Virus record (IMG/VR): IMGVR_UViG_3300046680_000139
Span: 1-51,561 of that record
From: a virus
Length of the DNA stretch: 51,561 nt
Strand: one strand, 5' to 3'
Part shown: one piece after another, positions 8,360 to 15,478 of the stretch
Layout: every line of letters begins with the position of its first letter
Numbering within the stretch: the stretch's first letter is position 1
Program-made: the position numbers and the translations under genes
The notes under the pieces: generated by a model
Told to the model about the DNA's origin: nothing
The model's database searches: none
The model's input: only the letters and a program-made list of their open reading frames with translations

Positions 8360-8865
8360 CTGATATTCTCCCTTGCTAGATATTTGAAGATTGCCATGCC
8401 GTCTTCGTCTAAAAGCGGTAGCCGTTCTAGCGCCTTTAACGTATCGTCCACGATCGGTTGCGCGAATTTGTTACCCATCGCGACTTCAGCTAAGCCGCAT
8501 TCGTGCATGTCGATTAAGTCGCACGCCTTGGCACGAATTTTCATATCTGCAGATAAAGTATTATTTGGCTTACCTCCTGCCATCTTTTCAACCGCTTGAT
8601 CTTCAAGTTTATCCATCGCTTCCTTGAGCTCGAAGTTATTTGCTTTAACAGGAAACGGTAAATCTCCGCACGCCAATTCACCCGCGTCGTGCCAGATAAA
8701 ATACGTCGTCAGCTCCGGTGGCAATTGTCCCCAGATCTGCCAATAAATCCGCATAACCTGCCACGTGTGTTCACCAACGGTCTGCCGGTGGTGCATCGGC
8801 CACGTGTGATACCGCACTACCTCGCCAGCCAGCCGTGCAGTTGCTAATAACTTTTCCCGGTTCAT
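8335..8865 (-). CDS. HD-domain phosphohydrolase, YfbR-like (5'-deoxynucleotidase)
   Basis: Product of 176 aa. Metal ligands of an HD hydrolase are visible: His33 in TVGEHTW, His59-Asp60 in FIWHDAGE, and an Asp at 116 or 119 in ACDLIDMHE. WPMHHRQTVGEH is typical of YfbR-like dNMP phosphatases, which remove the 5' phosphate from deoxynucleoside monophosphates. In phages with modified bases such enzymes can remove canonical or host dNMPs. The ATG at 8865 has AGGAG about 7 nt upstream and overlaps the end of the TS-like gene (ATGA-type overlap), which suggests co-translation. Substrate choice is inferred. Confidence 0.85.
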   Translation of the reverse strand: MNREKLLATARLAGEVVRYHTWPMHHRQTVGEHTWQVMRIYWQIWGQLPPELTTYFIWHDAGELACGDLPFPVKANNFELKEAMDKLEDQAVEKMAGGKPNNTLSADMKIRAKACDLIDMHECGLAEVAMGNKFAQPIVDDTLKALERLPLLDEDGMAIFKYLARENIRCDDTQSR

Positions 8866-9800
8866 AGTTTGCTCCTGCGTGCGACCCATTCCTGTGCAGC
8901 GATACGCCAGTCTTGTGCTTTGACTTGCTCGAGACATTCTTTAACGTCGCGTGCCACGTGCCGTACCAGATACGCCTCCAGCATCCAATAAACCGTTTCC
9001 GATAAAAACAGATTGCGCACTGGTTTCCAGCCTTCCATCAGCATGCGTAATTCGTCGTCGAAACTTGCCGGGTCATCGACTAATGGTACCGTTGGATAAT
9101 GCCGCGCATCAGCCATGGAGCCTGGATGCCGCTCCAGCTCGTTCACGTAAACATGAAAATTATTACTGACTTGGTAATACGTACCGAGTTCTACGCCGAT
9201 CTGTGCAGCCAGATATTCCTGCAGGATCGAGAAGTGCACGGCGTTGGCTCCGTATGCTCCCCAGAGTATGTCATTAGACCTACAGCAGACCGTCATGTCG
9301 AGATGCCGATCGCGAATACGTAAATAAATATGTGTGTTGCATGGTCGATCCTTCAGCTCTGGCCGGTCCAGGTCGTCATTCGGGTCCCACATAGTAATGA
9401 CGGCTTGCCGCGTCGAAGGCTCGTGCTGGAGCATGCGGATAACCGTCTGCAGCTGGTCCATACTGAACTGATTACGCCAGCGGTACCCGTACGCGCCGTG
9501 GACAACTCCAGTCGGCTCGGCAAAGCGCGCACCGAAGGTTTTAACGAACTGATCGAGGTAGGCGCTGTCATTGCGACCTGCCAGCATCCACATCGCCTCG
9601 GCAAGATGAAAGAACGGGTTAGCGTCTCGAGTTGCCGAGAACAATACCCGTTCATTCGGTTTGTGATAAACCGTCGTGACTGGGGTTGGTGCCACGAATA
9701 CGCGTCCTGCGCGGCTCGGCTCGTTACTGCCGTATTGCATTACATAATCTATACCTAGCGGCAAAGCCTCGGCAACATTGCGTGCGAAGATGACGTGCAT
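8862..9800 (-). CDS. Thymidylate-synthase-family enzyme (dTMP synthase or dUMP hydroxymethylase)
   Basis: Product of 312 aa with the ThyA core: a LAEAMWMLAG segment like ELLWFL, HGAYGYRWR like GPVYGKQWR, nucleophile Cys154 in DRPCNTHIYL, phosphate-binding CRSNDILWG (Arg174), Asn186 in GANAVHF and His216/Tyr218 in NNFHVY. Asn186 aligns with the Asn that selects dUMP; dCMP hydroxymethylases carry Asp there. The enzyme is divergent from cellular ThyA and lacks the usual C-terminal sequence. It therefore acts on dUMP, making either dTMP or 5-hydroxymethyl-dUMP, the entry step for hypermodified thymines. Its company (Nmad1-like, HD nucleotidase, hypermodification protein) favours the second option by inference. 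Confidence 0.88.
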   Translation of the reverse strand: MHVIFARNVAEALPLGIDYVMQYGSNEPSRAGRVFVAPTPVTTVYHKPNERVLFSATRDANPFFHLAEAMWMLAGRNDSAYLDQFVKTFGARFAEPTGVVHGAYGYRWRNQFSMDQLQTVIRMLQHEPSTRQAVITMWDPNDDLDRPELKDRPCNTHIYLRIRDRHLDMTVCCRSNDILWGAYGANAVHFSILQEYLAAQIGVELGTYYQVSNNFHVYVNELERHPGSMADARHYPTVPLVDDPASFDDELRMLMEGWKPVRNLFLSETVYWMLEAYLVRHVARDVKECLEQVKAQDWRIAAQEWVARRSKL

Positions 9801-10298
9801 TTAGTGATCCCCGTTTAAGGCTTCGGAAAGCGAACGCAAGCCGTGACGTTTTAAATATTGCGCCATGTCGCGACTGGTGTTTGCTGCCTTCATCGTACGA
9901 TCGGCGATGTCACGCTTCATATTGAAATTGTGCATCCAATCATCCGCTGAAGCTTTAATTGACGGCACCCAAGGTGCCGCCGGTCCTTCTGCTGTTGCAA
10001 TCCACGCCGGTAATTTGTGCATCGTCTGCACTAGATCGGGTGGTGCGTTACGCATTGGCATACGGAAAACATTTTCCGGCAACGCTGCTTTGAATTGCCG
10101 ATCGGTTTCCGCGCCTACGGCTTGGGCAGTGGCGTGGATAACGTACGCGTGCCCAATGCCATAATGTGCCGGACCACCGCCTTGGGTGATCCGGTGCATC
10201 GCTTTGACAATGACAGTCTGTTTAGTAGTGCTGCCCTTGCGCTGCTCATCTTTCAGGATGGCAGTAACAAGTTTCTGGATTTGCTTCGGTGCCGACAT
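9801..10298 (-). CDS. Hypothetical protein (165 aa) in modification cassette
   Basis: No family recognised. The start at 10298 has GGGAGGAAG upstream, so the longer frame to 10340 is not needed. The N-terminus is basic and helical (APKQIQKLVTAILKDEQRKGS), a GPAHYGIGHAYVIHATAQAVG segment follows, and the C-terminus (MKRDIADRTMKAANTS, AQYLKRHGLRSLSEAL) is helical and basic. It ends 1 bp before the TS-like gene and begins 2 bp after the DUF3102-like gene, so it is in the same operon and may be a DNA-binding or regulatory component. Function unknown. Confidence 0.7.
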   Translation of the reverse strand: MSAPKQIQKLVTAILKDEQRKGSTTKQTVIVKAMHRITQGGGPAHYGIGHAYVIHATAQAVGAETDRQFKAALPENVFRMPMRNAPPDLVQTMHKLPAWIATAEGPAAPWVPSIKASADDWMHNFNMKRDIADRTMKAANTSRDMAQYLKRHGLRSLSEALNGDH

Positions 10299-10299
10299 A

Positions 10300-11007
10300 T
10301 TAATCTTCCTCCCACTTATTCCATTCTTTGGCCAACTCATTTAGCCAAAGCCGAGCCTTCTCGATTTTCTTTTCCTCGTTGTGGTCCCACCGTTGATGCG
10401 GCAGCATGAACTTGATAAAATTAAGTGGGGTCAGTTCGACTTCAGCCAACGCCTCGATGGCATCCTTCACGCCGTAGACAACGGTGCGACGATCTTCACC
10501 GAGTTGCGCATCTGACTTGGACGTACCGAAGTAGATGTATCCATCCGAAGCTTGCACCGGTTGGCCAGTTTCTTTAGCTTGCTTGTTGGCTTCGGTTGGC
10601 TTTGGGTATCGATGCTCAGCAATAATTTTACCTGCATGCCTTGCAGTAACCCTTTCACCTTTTCGGATACGCTCGATAACTTCATTTTTACCAGCGTCTG
10701 GGACTGTGTCTTGCGCAAGCATGACCAGTATCCGCCTACTTATAGCCGGTAGTTCTCGAGAACTACCGAACTTTTCAGCGACTTTCATGAAATTATAAGC
10801 GGTACGCGGATCTATACCGACTTGGTCCCTAATCCAATTTTGCCAGCCTGGACGAGCACCCTTAACAAGCGGAAAGTTTTCTCGTGCAGCCAACAATTCT
10901 TTACCAAGTTCGATAGTATTCTTACTCCAGTCATCCATCAGTTTATGGATACGCTTGGTGAAACCTTCCAGGACAGACGGTAGTTTGACAACGTTCGTAG
11001 TGTTCAT
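10300..11007 (-). CDS. DUF3102-like DNA-binding protein
   Basis: Product of about 235 aa. IELGKELLAARENFP followed by GWQNWIRDQVGIDPRTAYNF and KVAEKFG matches the DUF3102 pattern (commitment to WI, then a helix-turn-helix-like RTAYNFMKVAE stretch). A later ERVTARHAGKIIAEHRY part resembles ParB-type helices. The ATG at 11007 has GGGAG upstream. It overlaps the FkbM methyltransferase stop by 4 bp. Likely a DNA-binding regulator or plasmid/phage maintenance-type protein; target unknown. Confidence 0.7.
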   Translation of the reverse strand: MNTTNVVKLPSVLEGFTKRIHKLMDDWSKNTIELGKELLAARENFPLVKGARPGWQNWIRDQVGIDPRTAYNFMKVAEKFGSSRELPAISRRILVMLAQDTVPDAGKNEVIERIRKGERVTARHAGKIIAEHRYPKPTEANKQAKETGQPVQASDGYIYFGTSKSDAQLGEDRRTVVYGVKDAIEALAEVELTPLNFIKFMLPHQRWDHNEEKKIEKARLWLNELAKEWNKWEED

Positions 11008-11717
11008 CGCTTTAGCTCCCAACAGTAAATGCAGCGGTCAAAGTAGGTACGACCCGTGCCAGTGCCGCGCTTCACCAGCCGTGCCAGCTCCGGACAATAA
11101 ACAACATTCTTGTAAATTTTCCGGAGGATACGAATACGCTTTACTAAATGTGGTAGCGAATTGTCGCGAGATAAATGGTACTCGAAGACCAATTTCGGTG
11201 CACGTGGCAGTAAGCCGTCATCGATAATTCCAAACTCGCTACCTTCGATATCCATCTTTACGCCGTCGAATTTATCCTCATTCAGCAACGACGCCTCCAG
11301 GTTCTGCACCGTGGTCTGTGGATATTTGCCTTTGCGGGGTAACAGCGTCGATCGATACCGGTCCTGCTTGCGCCGTGGTTCGTAAAATGTCACCTCGTCC
11401 GCGTCCACGTTCGTGACGGCTTTATTATACAACTTAAATTCCGGGACGTTCTTGGCCAAGATCGCAAAGCAGTCCGGCATGGGTTCGTAACATTCTGCCG
11501 TTGCGCCTTTGCTTTTACAATAAAGCGCGAACGCACCGATATTCGCGCCAAGGTCCAGCCAGTGCTCACCAGCTTCCACGTCAAAGTTGACGCTACCGCG
11601 ACGGTACGCGCGCTTGCCGATGACTTCCTCCAGCGCGTTCACGTCAGACGTACCGGGACGGTAATACGCCTTGACTTTCGCCTTGCCGAACGTACCGCGT
11701 GCTAACTTATTTGCCAT
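11004..11717 (-). CDS. FkbM-family SAM-dependent methyltransferase
   Basis: Product of 237 aa. SAM-binding motif I is HWLDLGANIGAFALY (about 52-66), an acidic motif II residue lies in CYEPMP (Glu78), and the FkbM signature DGVKMDIEGSE is at about 151-161. FkbM enzymes typically O-methylate sugars or other small groups. AAAGGAG lies 9 nt upstream of the ATG at 11717, so upstream in-frame sequence to 11918 is not used. It directly follows, and slightly overlaps, the base hypermodification gene, so its substrate may be a hydroxyl or amine on a hypermodified base; alternatively it may modify a surface glycan. The family is secure, the substrate is inferred. Confidence 0.88.
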   Translation of the reverse strand: MANKLARGTFGKAKVKAYYRPGTSDVNALEEVIGKRAYRRGSVNFDVEAGEHWLDLGANIGAFALYCKSKGATAECYEPMPDCFAILAKNVPEFKLYNKAVTNVDADEVTFYEPRRKQDRYRSTLLPRKGKYPQTTVQNLEASLLNEDKFDGVKMDIEGSEFGIIDDGLLPRAPKLVFEYHLSRDNSLPHLVKRIRILRKIYKNVVYCPELARLVKRGTGTGRTYFDRCIYCWELKR

Positions 11718-12516
11718 TTCTGAAAATCTCCTTTGGCGTTCCTTCTCCGAGTCGTGTTCTTTCGTATTTATCGAATTCACATAACGTGTGCTCAACCTCC
11801 CGCATTTCCCACTCCGGCCATTCCTGCGGCCAGTACTTTTTATTTCGGGAAAGCCGCAGCAGGACTTTTGCGGCCGCAAGTTGTGAAACGTCTTTACCGA
11901 AGACGCGCTCCAGACCACGCGACGAACCAGGACCGAAATTCGCCCACGTCATAATATCTTCGGCATCCTTCAGCAGTGCAGTATGCCGAAGATCGCTCAC
12001 GACTTCGTACGCCATGAAATCCCCCATGCAGGTGGACTTCATCCATTGCGCCGCTTCCTGCAGCGTGCCGAATTTAAATTTACGCCAATCTTTATGCGCT
12101 TCGTACCAGATTTCGATTGCCTTTAAGACGCCTTCCTGTTTGGTTGGCGCTTTCAAACAGGTTGTGTAAATCATATACGCCCCGGTTACGTAAGGCGGTG
12201 GTAACTTGGCAATCGCTTTTCGTAATTTTGCCGGCGATAAATAGTTTTTATCTTTCTTAATTACTTCGCCAGTCGTCACGCGGTTGAACCAGCGGAAGAC
12301 TACCGTTGCCGGGAGTACGTCGATGGAGTTACGTAACGGGTTACGAAGATTTTTTGCAAACCAAATCGTGGTTGCATCCAGCTCGCGAAAAACATTTGTG
12401 AAACGGTACCGCTGCAGAATTGGATCGAGTGTCCACGGCAGCGGTTTACCGTCGCGTCGATTTAAATAAGTTTGATGGCGGTGGCGTGCGAACGCAAAGA
12501 AGGCATCAGGTTGCAT
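11707..12516 (-). CDS. DNA base hypermodification protein (5-hmdU DNA kinase helical domain / aGPT-PPlase-like)
   Basis: Product of 269 aa. The N-terminus has R..RHQTYLNRRDGKPLPWT followed by DPILQRYRFTNVFRELD (about 31-47), the signature of the helical domain in 5-hmdU DNA kinases and the alpha-glutamyl/putrescinyl-thymine pyrophosphorylase group, proteins linked to thymine hypermodification in phages. The remainder is helical with basic residues, ending in a W-rich segment (KKYWPQEWPEWEMREVEHTLCEFDKYERTR). No P-loop is seen, so the kinase part is absent here. It is the first gene of the leftward operon, with TGGAG 9 nt before the ATG, and overlaps the FkbM gene. It probably recognises or activates 5-hydroxymethyluracil in DNA; the exact reaction is not known. 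Confidence 0.8.
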   Translation of the reverse strand: MQPDAFFAFARHRHQTYLNRRDGKPLPWTLDPILQRYRFTNVFRELDATTIWFAKNLRNPLRNSIDVLPATVVFRWFNRVTTGEVIKKDKNYLSPAKLRKAIAKLPPPYVTGAYMIYTTCLKAPTKQEGVLKAIEIWYEAHKDWRKFKFGTLQEAAQWMKSTCMGDFMAYEVVSDLRHTALLKDAEDIMTWANFGPGSSRGLERVFGKDVSQLAAAKVLLRLSRNKKYWPQEWPEWEMREVEHTLCEFDKYERTRLGEGTPKEIFRNGK

Positions 12517-12607
12517 TTTATAAACTCCAGACCCAAATCGGGGGACCTAAACGCTGGTCTAAAATTTCCATAACCGCAACCCCTTTTTTCTGACGATCCA
12601 CCGTTTT

Positions 12608-12629
12608 TTGCAGGATTATAAACCTGCAA
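12608..12629. promoter_or_regulatory. Palindrome overlapping a TATAAT box (candidate leftward promoter/operator)
   Basis: TTGCAGG (12608-12614) and CCTGCAA (12623-12629) flank an 8-bp spacer that reads TATAAT on the minus strand (12620-12615). It lies about 95 bp upstream of the first leftward gene. A -35 box at 17 bp is poor, so this may be an operator-covered or activator-dependent promoter, or a 5'-UTR hairpin. Seen directly; promoter function inferred. Confidence 0.45.
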
Positions 12630-12699
12630 CCGATGTACCCCTCCGCCACCCAGCCTAACCCATTGGGCGGTAATACGAACAAAGTTCATTTACCCCTCT

Positions 12700-13125
12700 T
12701 TCCTTTTCATATGGGGTATGTCATATTACCTTCGCTGCCTGTGAAGGCCGCCACGGGGAGCCAGATCCCAAGGGCATAAAAATCTGGACGCCTAATCGGA
12801 GCGAGGCCGCGTAAGCGCGGTAGTTACGAGAGGGTCAGTAAAGCCGGGACAGCGTAAAAAAATCCCGAGCGAGAAGAAAAATAAACCGGAAATAAATTCG
12901 GTAAACGAATGCGCGCCGTCGCCGTAGTAGTTTTTCCAAAACAAGTTTCCAGTAAACGATCCCTGCCGGTCAACACGGCAGAACGATCAGCGGCACCCAA
13001 TGTCCAAACGCGACCGAAGTAGGTGCTTCCGAATTGTGATCCGGTTTAAAACAATGCAAGTTAAAACGGCGCGGAAGTATCCAGCGCCGTTCTGCCGTGC
13101 ATTGCACGAAAACCCCAATGGAGAT
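12700..13125 (+). ncRNA. Gene-free hairpin-rich region; candidate structured RNA and/or origin
   Basis: No convincing coding frame in about 430 bp. Many short perfect stems occur in series: CCAGAT...ATCTGG (about 12761-12787), CCGCG TAAG CGCGG (about 12808-12821), CGGGA...TCCCG (about 12846-12868), CTGCCG...CGGCAG (12963-12981) and AACGGCGC...GCGCCGTT (13065-13091), with purine-rich single-stranded linkers (AAAAAA, GAAGAAAAATAAA). This looks like a folded 5' leader or free RNA ahead of the rightward genes; a replication origin is the other option. I do not recognise it as a known RNA class. Confidence 0.45.
13065..13108 (+). promoter_or_regulatory. Leader hairpins just upstream of first rightward gene
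   Basis: An 8-bp GC-rich stem (13065-13072 with 13084-13091, 11-nt loop) is followed by the near-palindrome CGTGCATTGCACG (13096-13108). They end about 20 nt before the GGAG ribosome site of the gene at 13131 and could act as an attenuator or translational control element. No T-run follows, so simple termination is unlikely. Confidence 0.45.
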
Positions 13126-13130
13126 GACAA

Positions 13131-13421
13131 ATGACAAAACGTAAATGTGAAATTGCAGTATCAACCCTCGGACGTCAATATTACTTAAGCTTCGGTGCCA
13201 CTCGTTCGCGTAACGAGTACAAAACTTTTGCCGGTGCCGTACGCTCAGCTATCCGCAAAGGTTACGAAGTGATCACGACCGTCGATCCGATGATCGAGTT
13301 TAAGAAGAACGACGGCAAAACTAAAATCGTTCAAAACTTACTCAGCGGTAAGTTGGTTCGCGTTGCGGTCAACACTCCGGCTTGCTGCGATCCTTCCACC
13401 GAAACCTATTGGAGCATGTAA
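13131..13421 (+). CDS. Hypothetical protein (96 aa), first rightward gene
   Basis: No family recognised. A small basic alpha/beta-looking protein: N-terminal KRKCEIAVS strand, ATRSRNEYKTFAGAVRSAIRKGYEV (strand-helix pattern), then VDPMIEFKK, and a Cys pair near the end (TPACCDP). GGAG lies 11-14 nt before the ATG. Position directly behind the long structured leader suggests early expression, perhaps host takeover. Confidence 0.7.
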   Translation: MTKRKCEIAVSTLGRQYYLSFGATRSRNEYKTFAGAVRSAIRKGYEVITTVDPMIEFKKNDGKTKIVQNLLSGKLVRVAVNTPACCDPSTETYWSM

Positions 13422-13425
13422 ATAA

Positions 13426-13701
13426 ATGTTACGTACCACCACACAGAAAATTCGAGCCGTACTGTGGCTCGCTATCTTACTGCTGTTCAATCCGTGGGTA
13501 CTTGAATTCACCAACAGCAATTGTGCAGCGATGGAAAAACTTGCAATCAGCTCGGTCAGTCACAGTAAAGGTTATAATGGGACGCCCGGTCTGATGCGTT
13601 TATCTAACGGTGCCTTTGCATCGGCGATGGCTGCTCAACAGGCTCCTGGTCTGCCGGTTGGTTTGACCTGTGCCTTCGGGTATTGGTCTGGAAAATTTTA
13701 A
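13426..13701 (+). CDS. Small exported or membrane-anchored protein (91 aa)
   Basis: The N-terminus has a basic start followed by a hydrophobic stretch (VLWLAILLLFNPWVL, about 12-26), consistent with a signal anchor or signal peptide. The rest is small-residue rich (GAFASAMAAQQAPGLPVGL) with two Cys. It starts 4 bp after the previous stop. No function recognised; location of product in the envelope is likely. Confidence 0.65.
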   Translation: MLRTTTQKIRAVLWLAILLLFNPWVLEFTNSNCAAMEKLAISSVSHSKGYNGTPGLMRLSNGAFASAMAAQQAPGLPVGLTCAFGYWSGKF

Positions 13702-13730
13702 CGTAAATTCTAACATCGAAAGCAAACAAC

Positions 13731-15266
13731 ATGACTACCAAGAAACTCGACTGGTCCCCGCAACAACAGGCGTTCATTGATTGGGCGGTGAACGGCTCCG
13801 GCTCATGCGTGCTGCGTGCACGCGCGGGAGCTGGCAAGACCACCGTGCTGCTGGCTGCAGGAGCTGCCATGGCCGGGCAAGTTGCTTACACCGCCTACAA
13901 TCGCAAGATCGTTGACGAAACGAAAGTCAAATTGAAGGAGAAAAACATCGACTGGAAAAAGATGCAAGCCAATACCGCGCACGGGTTTGGCCTCGGTGCG
14001 TATCGCAAGGCACGACCGAATGTCAAGGTGGAGGAATATAAAATCCGCGCGCTAATCGAAAAGGAATTACCAGAAGGCCAGCCACACCCGATGCGGCTCT
14101 TTATGCCAACGATTGCGCAATTAGTTTCGCTGGCAAAACAATCGGCCTTCGGCATTCTCGGATCGATGAACGATATGCATCGCTGGTTTGAAATGGCCGA
14201 ACATTACGACGTGTTCGATGAAGACGACGGTCCGATCCCCGGCTCTACTAAGGAGTCGGTGATAAAGTTTGCGCAAAACATTCTGGCCGAAAGTAATGCA
14301 ATGCTGGACCTAATTGACTTCGACGACATGATCTACATGCCACTGCTGCACCGCGTGCGGTTCTGGCAATTCGATGTGGTCATGGTGGACGAGGCGCAGG
14401 ATACCAACGCGGCACGGCGTGCACTGGTGCGGGCGATGGTCAAGAAAGGAGGCCGGGTGATTGCCGTTGGCGACGACTATCAGGCGATCTACGGCTTTAC
14501 GGGTGCGGATGCCGACGCACTTGATCTGATCGCTCGAGACTTTAATTGTCAGGAGCTGCCACTTACGGTCTCGTATCGCTGCCCGCAAGCGGTCGTCAAA
14601 TTTGCGCAGCAGTGGGTCGATGATATTCAGCACGCACCGACTGCGGTCGTCGGTGAGGTTCGTCGATCCACGATGGTGGAATTCCTAAAGCGTAACGATC
14701 TGACAGGAGGCACGGCGGTACTCAGTCGCGTCAATAAGCCGCTCGTTGCACTGGCGTTCAGATTAATCCGGCAACGTATTCCCTGCCGGGTGGAAGGCCG
14801 CGACATCGCGTCGCGTATCGTTAAATTAATCCAACGCTGGAAAGTTAAAAGTCTCGATGGCTTAGAAAAGAAACTCGACACGTACCTGGAAAAAGAGACC
14901 GTAAAACTTTTAGCCAAAAAACAGGAGGCGAAACTGGCAGAGGTTGAAGACGCGGTGGAAACGGTCCGCGTCGTGATCGACCAATGCCGACTGGAAAAGA
15001 AAACGCAAGTGCAGGACGCGGTCGATTACGTTAACGGTTTGTTTGCTGATAACGTAAAAGATATGTTGGTGCTCTCGTCGATCCATAAATCCAAAGGCCG
15101 CGAATGGCAGCGGGTGTTCTGGCTCGATCGGCACGGTACCTGCCCATCCAAGTGGGCAAGGCAAGCGTGGCAGCAGGAGCAGGAGCGCAACCTGATGTAC
15201 GTCGCAGCTACCCGTGCGCAGGAGCTGCTGGTTGATTTGGAGCCAGCACCGAAGGAGGCAGCATGA
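13731..15266 (+). CDS. UvrD/PcrA-like SF1 DNA helicase
   Basis: Product of 511 aa with SF1A motifs: Q-motif LDWSPQQQAFIDW, Walker A ARAGAGKTT (about 30-38), motif Ia region AYTAYNRKI, Walker B VMVDEAQDTN (about 217-226), motif III VGDDYQAIYGFTGAD (about 246-260), motif IV region SYRCPQAVV, and motif VI NLMYVAATRAQELL near the C-terminus with SIHKSKGREW before it. It is an ATP-driven 3'-5' helicase for replication, recombination or repair; related phage enzymes resemble T4 Dda/UvsW-linked helicases in size. It is shorter than UvrD because accessory 1B/2B domains are reduced. Confidence 0.93.
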   Translation: MTTKKLDWSPQQQAFIDWAVNGSGSCVLRARAGAGKTTVLLAAGAAMAGQVAYTAYNRKIVDETKVKLKEKNIDWKKMQANTAHGFGLGAYRKARPNVKVEEYKIRALIEKELPEGQPHPMRLFMPTIAQLVSLAKQSAFGILGSMNDMHRWFEMAEHYDVFDEDDGPIPGSTKESVIKFAQNILAESNAMLDLIDFDDMIYMPLLHRVRFWQFDVVMVDEAQDTNAARRALVRAMVKKGGRVIAVGDDYQAIYGFTGADADALDLIARDFNCQELPLTVSYRCPQAVVKFAQQWVDDIQHAPTAVVGEVRRSTMVEFLKRNDLTGGTAVLSRVNKPLVALAFRLIRQRIPCRVEGRDIASRIVKLIQRWKVKSLDGLEKKLDTYLEKETVKLLAKKQEAKLAEVEDAVETVRVVIDQCRLEKKTQVQDAVDYVNGLFADNVKDMLVLSSIHKSKGREWQRVFWLDRHGTCPSKWARQAWQQEQERNLMYVAATRAQELLVDLEPAPKEAA

Positions 15267-15478
15267 TTGAAGTCGTGCTGCTGGTTGCAACGTTAGTGAT
15301 ACCGGGACAACCCGGTACCACTCGCGTTGTATCTGCCGACTGGCCATTCTTTAGGACGATGCAAGAATGCCAACAGGCAGTAATCGCGATGCGTGCTGCA
15401 CCACGTGTCGTGGATACAGTAATGTGTGAGACCCATCGACTGGATATAAAAACAGGAAGGATTGCCAATGGATTTTAG
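15263..15478 (+). CDS. Small exported protein (71 aa)
   Basis: ATG overlaps the helicase stop (ATGA) behind GAAGGAGG. N-terminal hydrophobic run (VVLLVATLVIP) looks like a signal peptide, with two Cys in the mature part (MQECQQAV, VMCETHR) that could form a disulphide. No function recognised. Confidence 0.6.
   Translation: MIEVVLLVATLVIPGQPGTTRVVSADWPFFRTMQECQQAVIAMRAAPRVVDTVMCETHRLDIKTGRIANGF

Noticed and set aside
8862-9800. dCMP hydroxymethylase (as in T4)
   Set aside because: The discriminating position is Asn (GANAVHF), as in dUMP-using enzymes, not Asp.
12462-12689. Leftward open frame of 75 codons overlapping the start of the hypermodification gene
   Set aside because: It runs 55 bp into that gene in another frame, covers the palindrome/TATAAT element and has no recognisable protein features. 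A GAGGGG before its ATG is the only support; a short leader peptide cannot be excluded.
12970-13164. Leftward frame of 64 codons in the non-coding region
   Set aside because: It covers leader hairpins and overlaps the well-supported gene at 13131 on the other strand.
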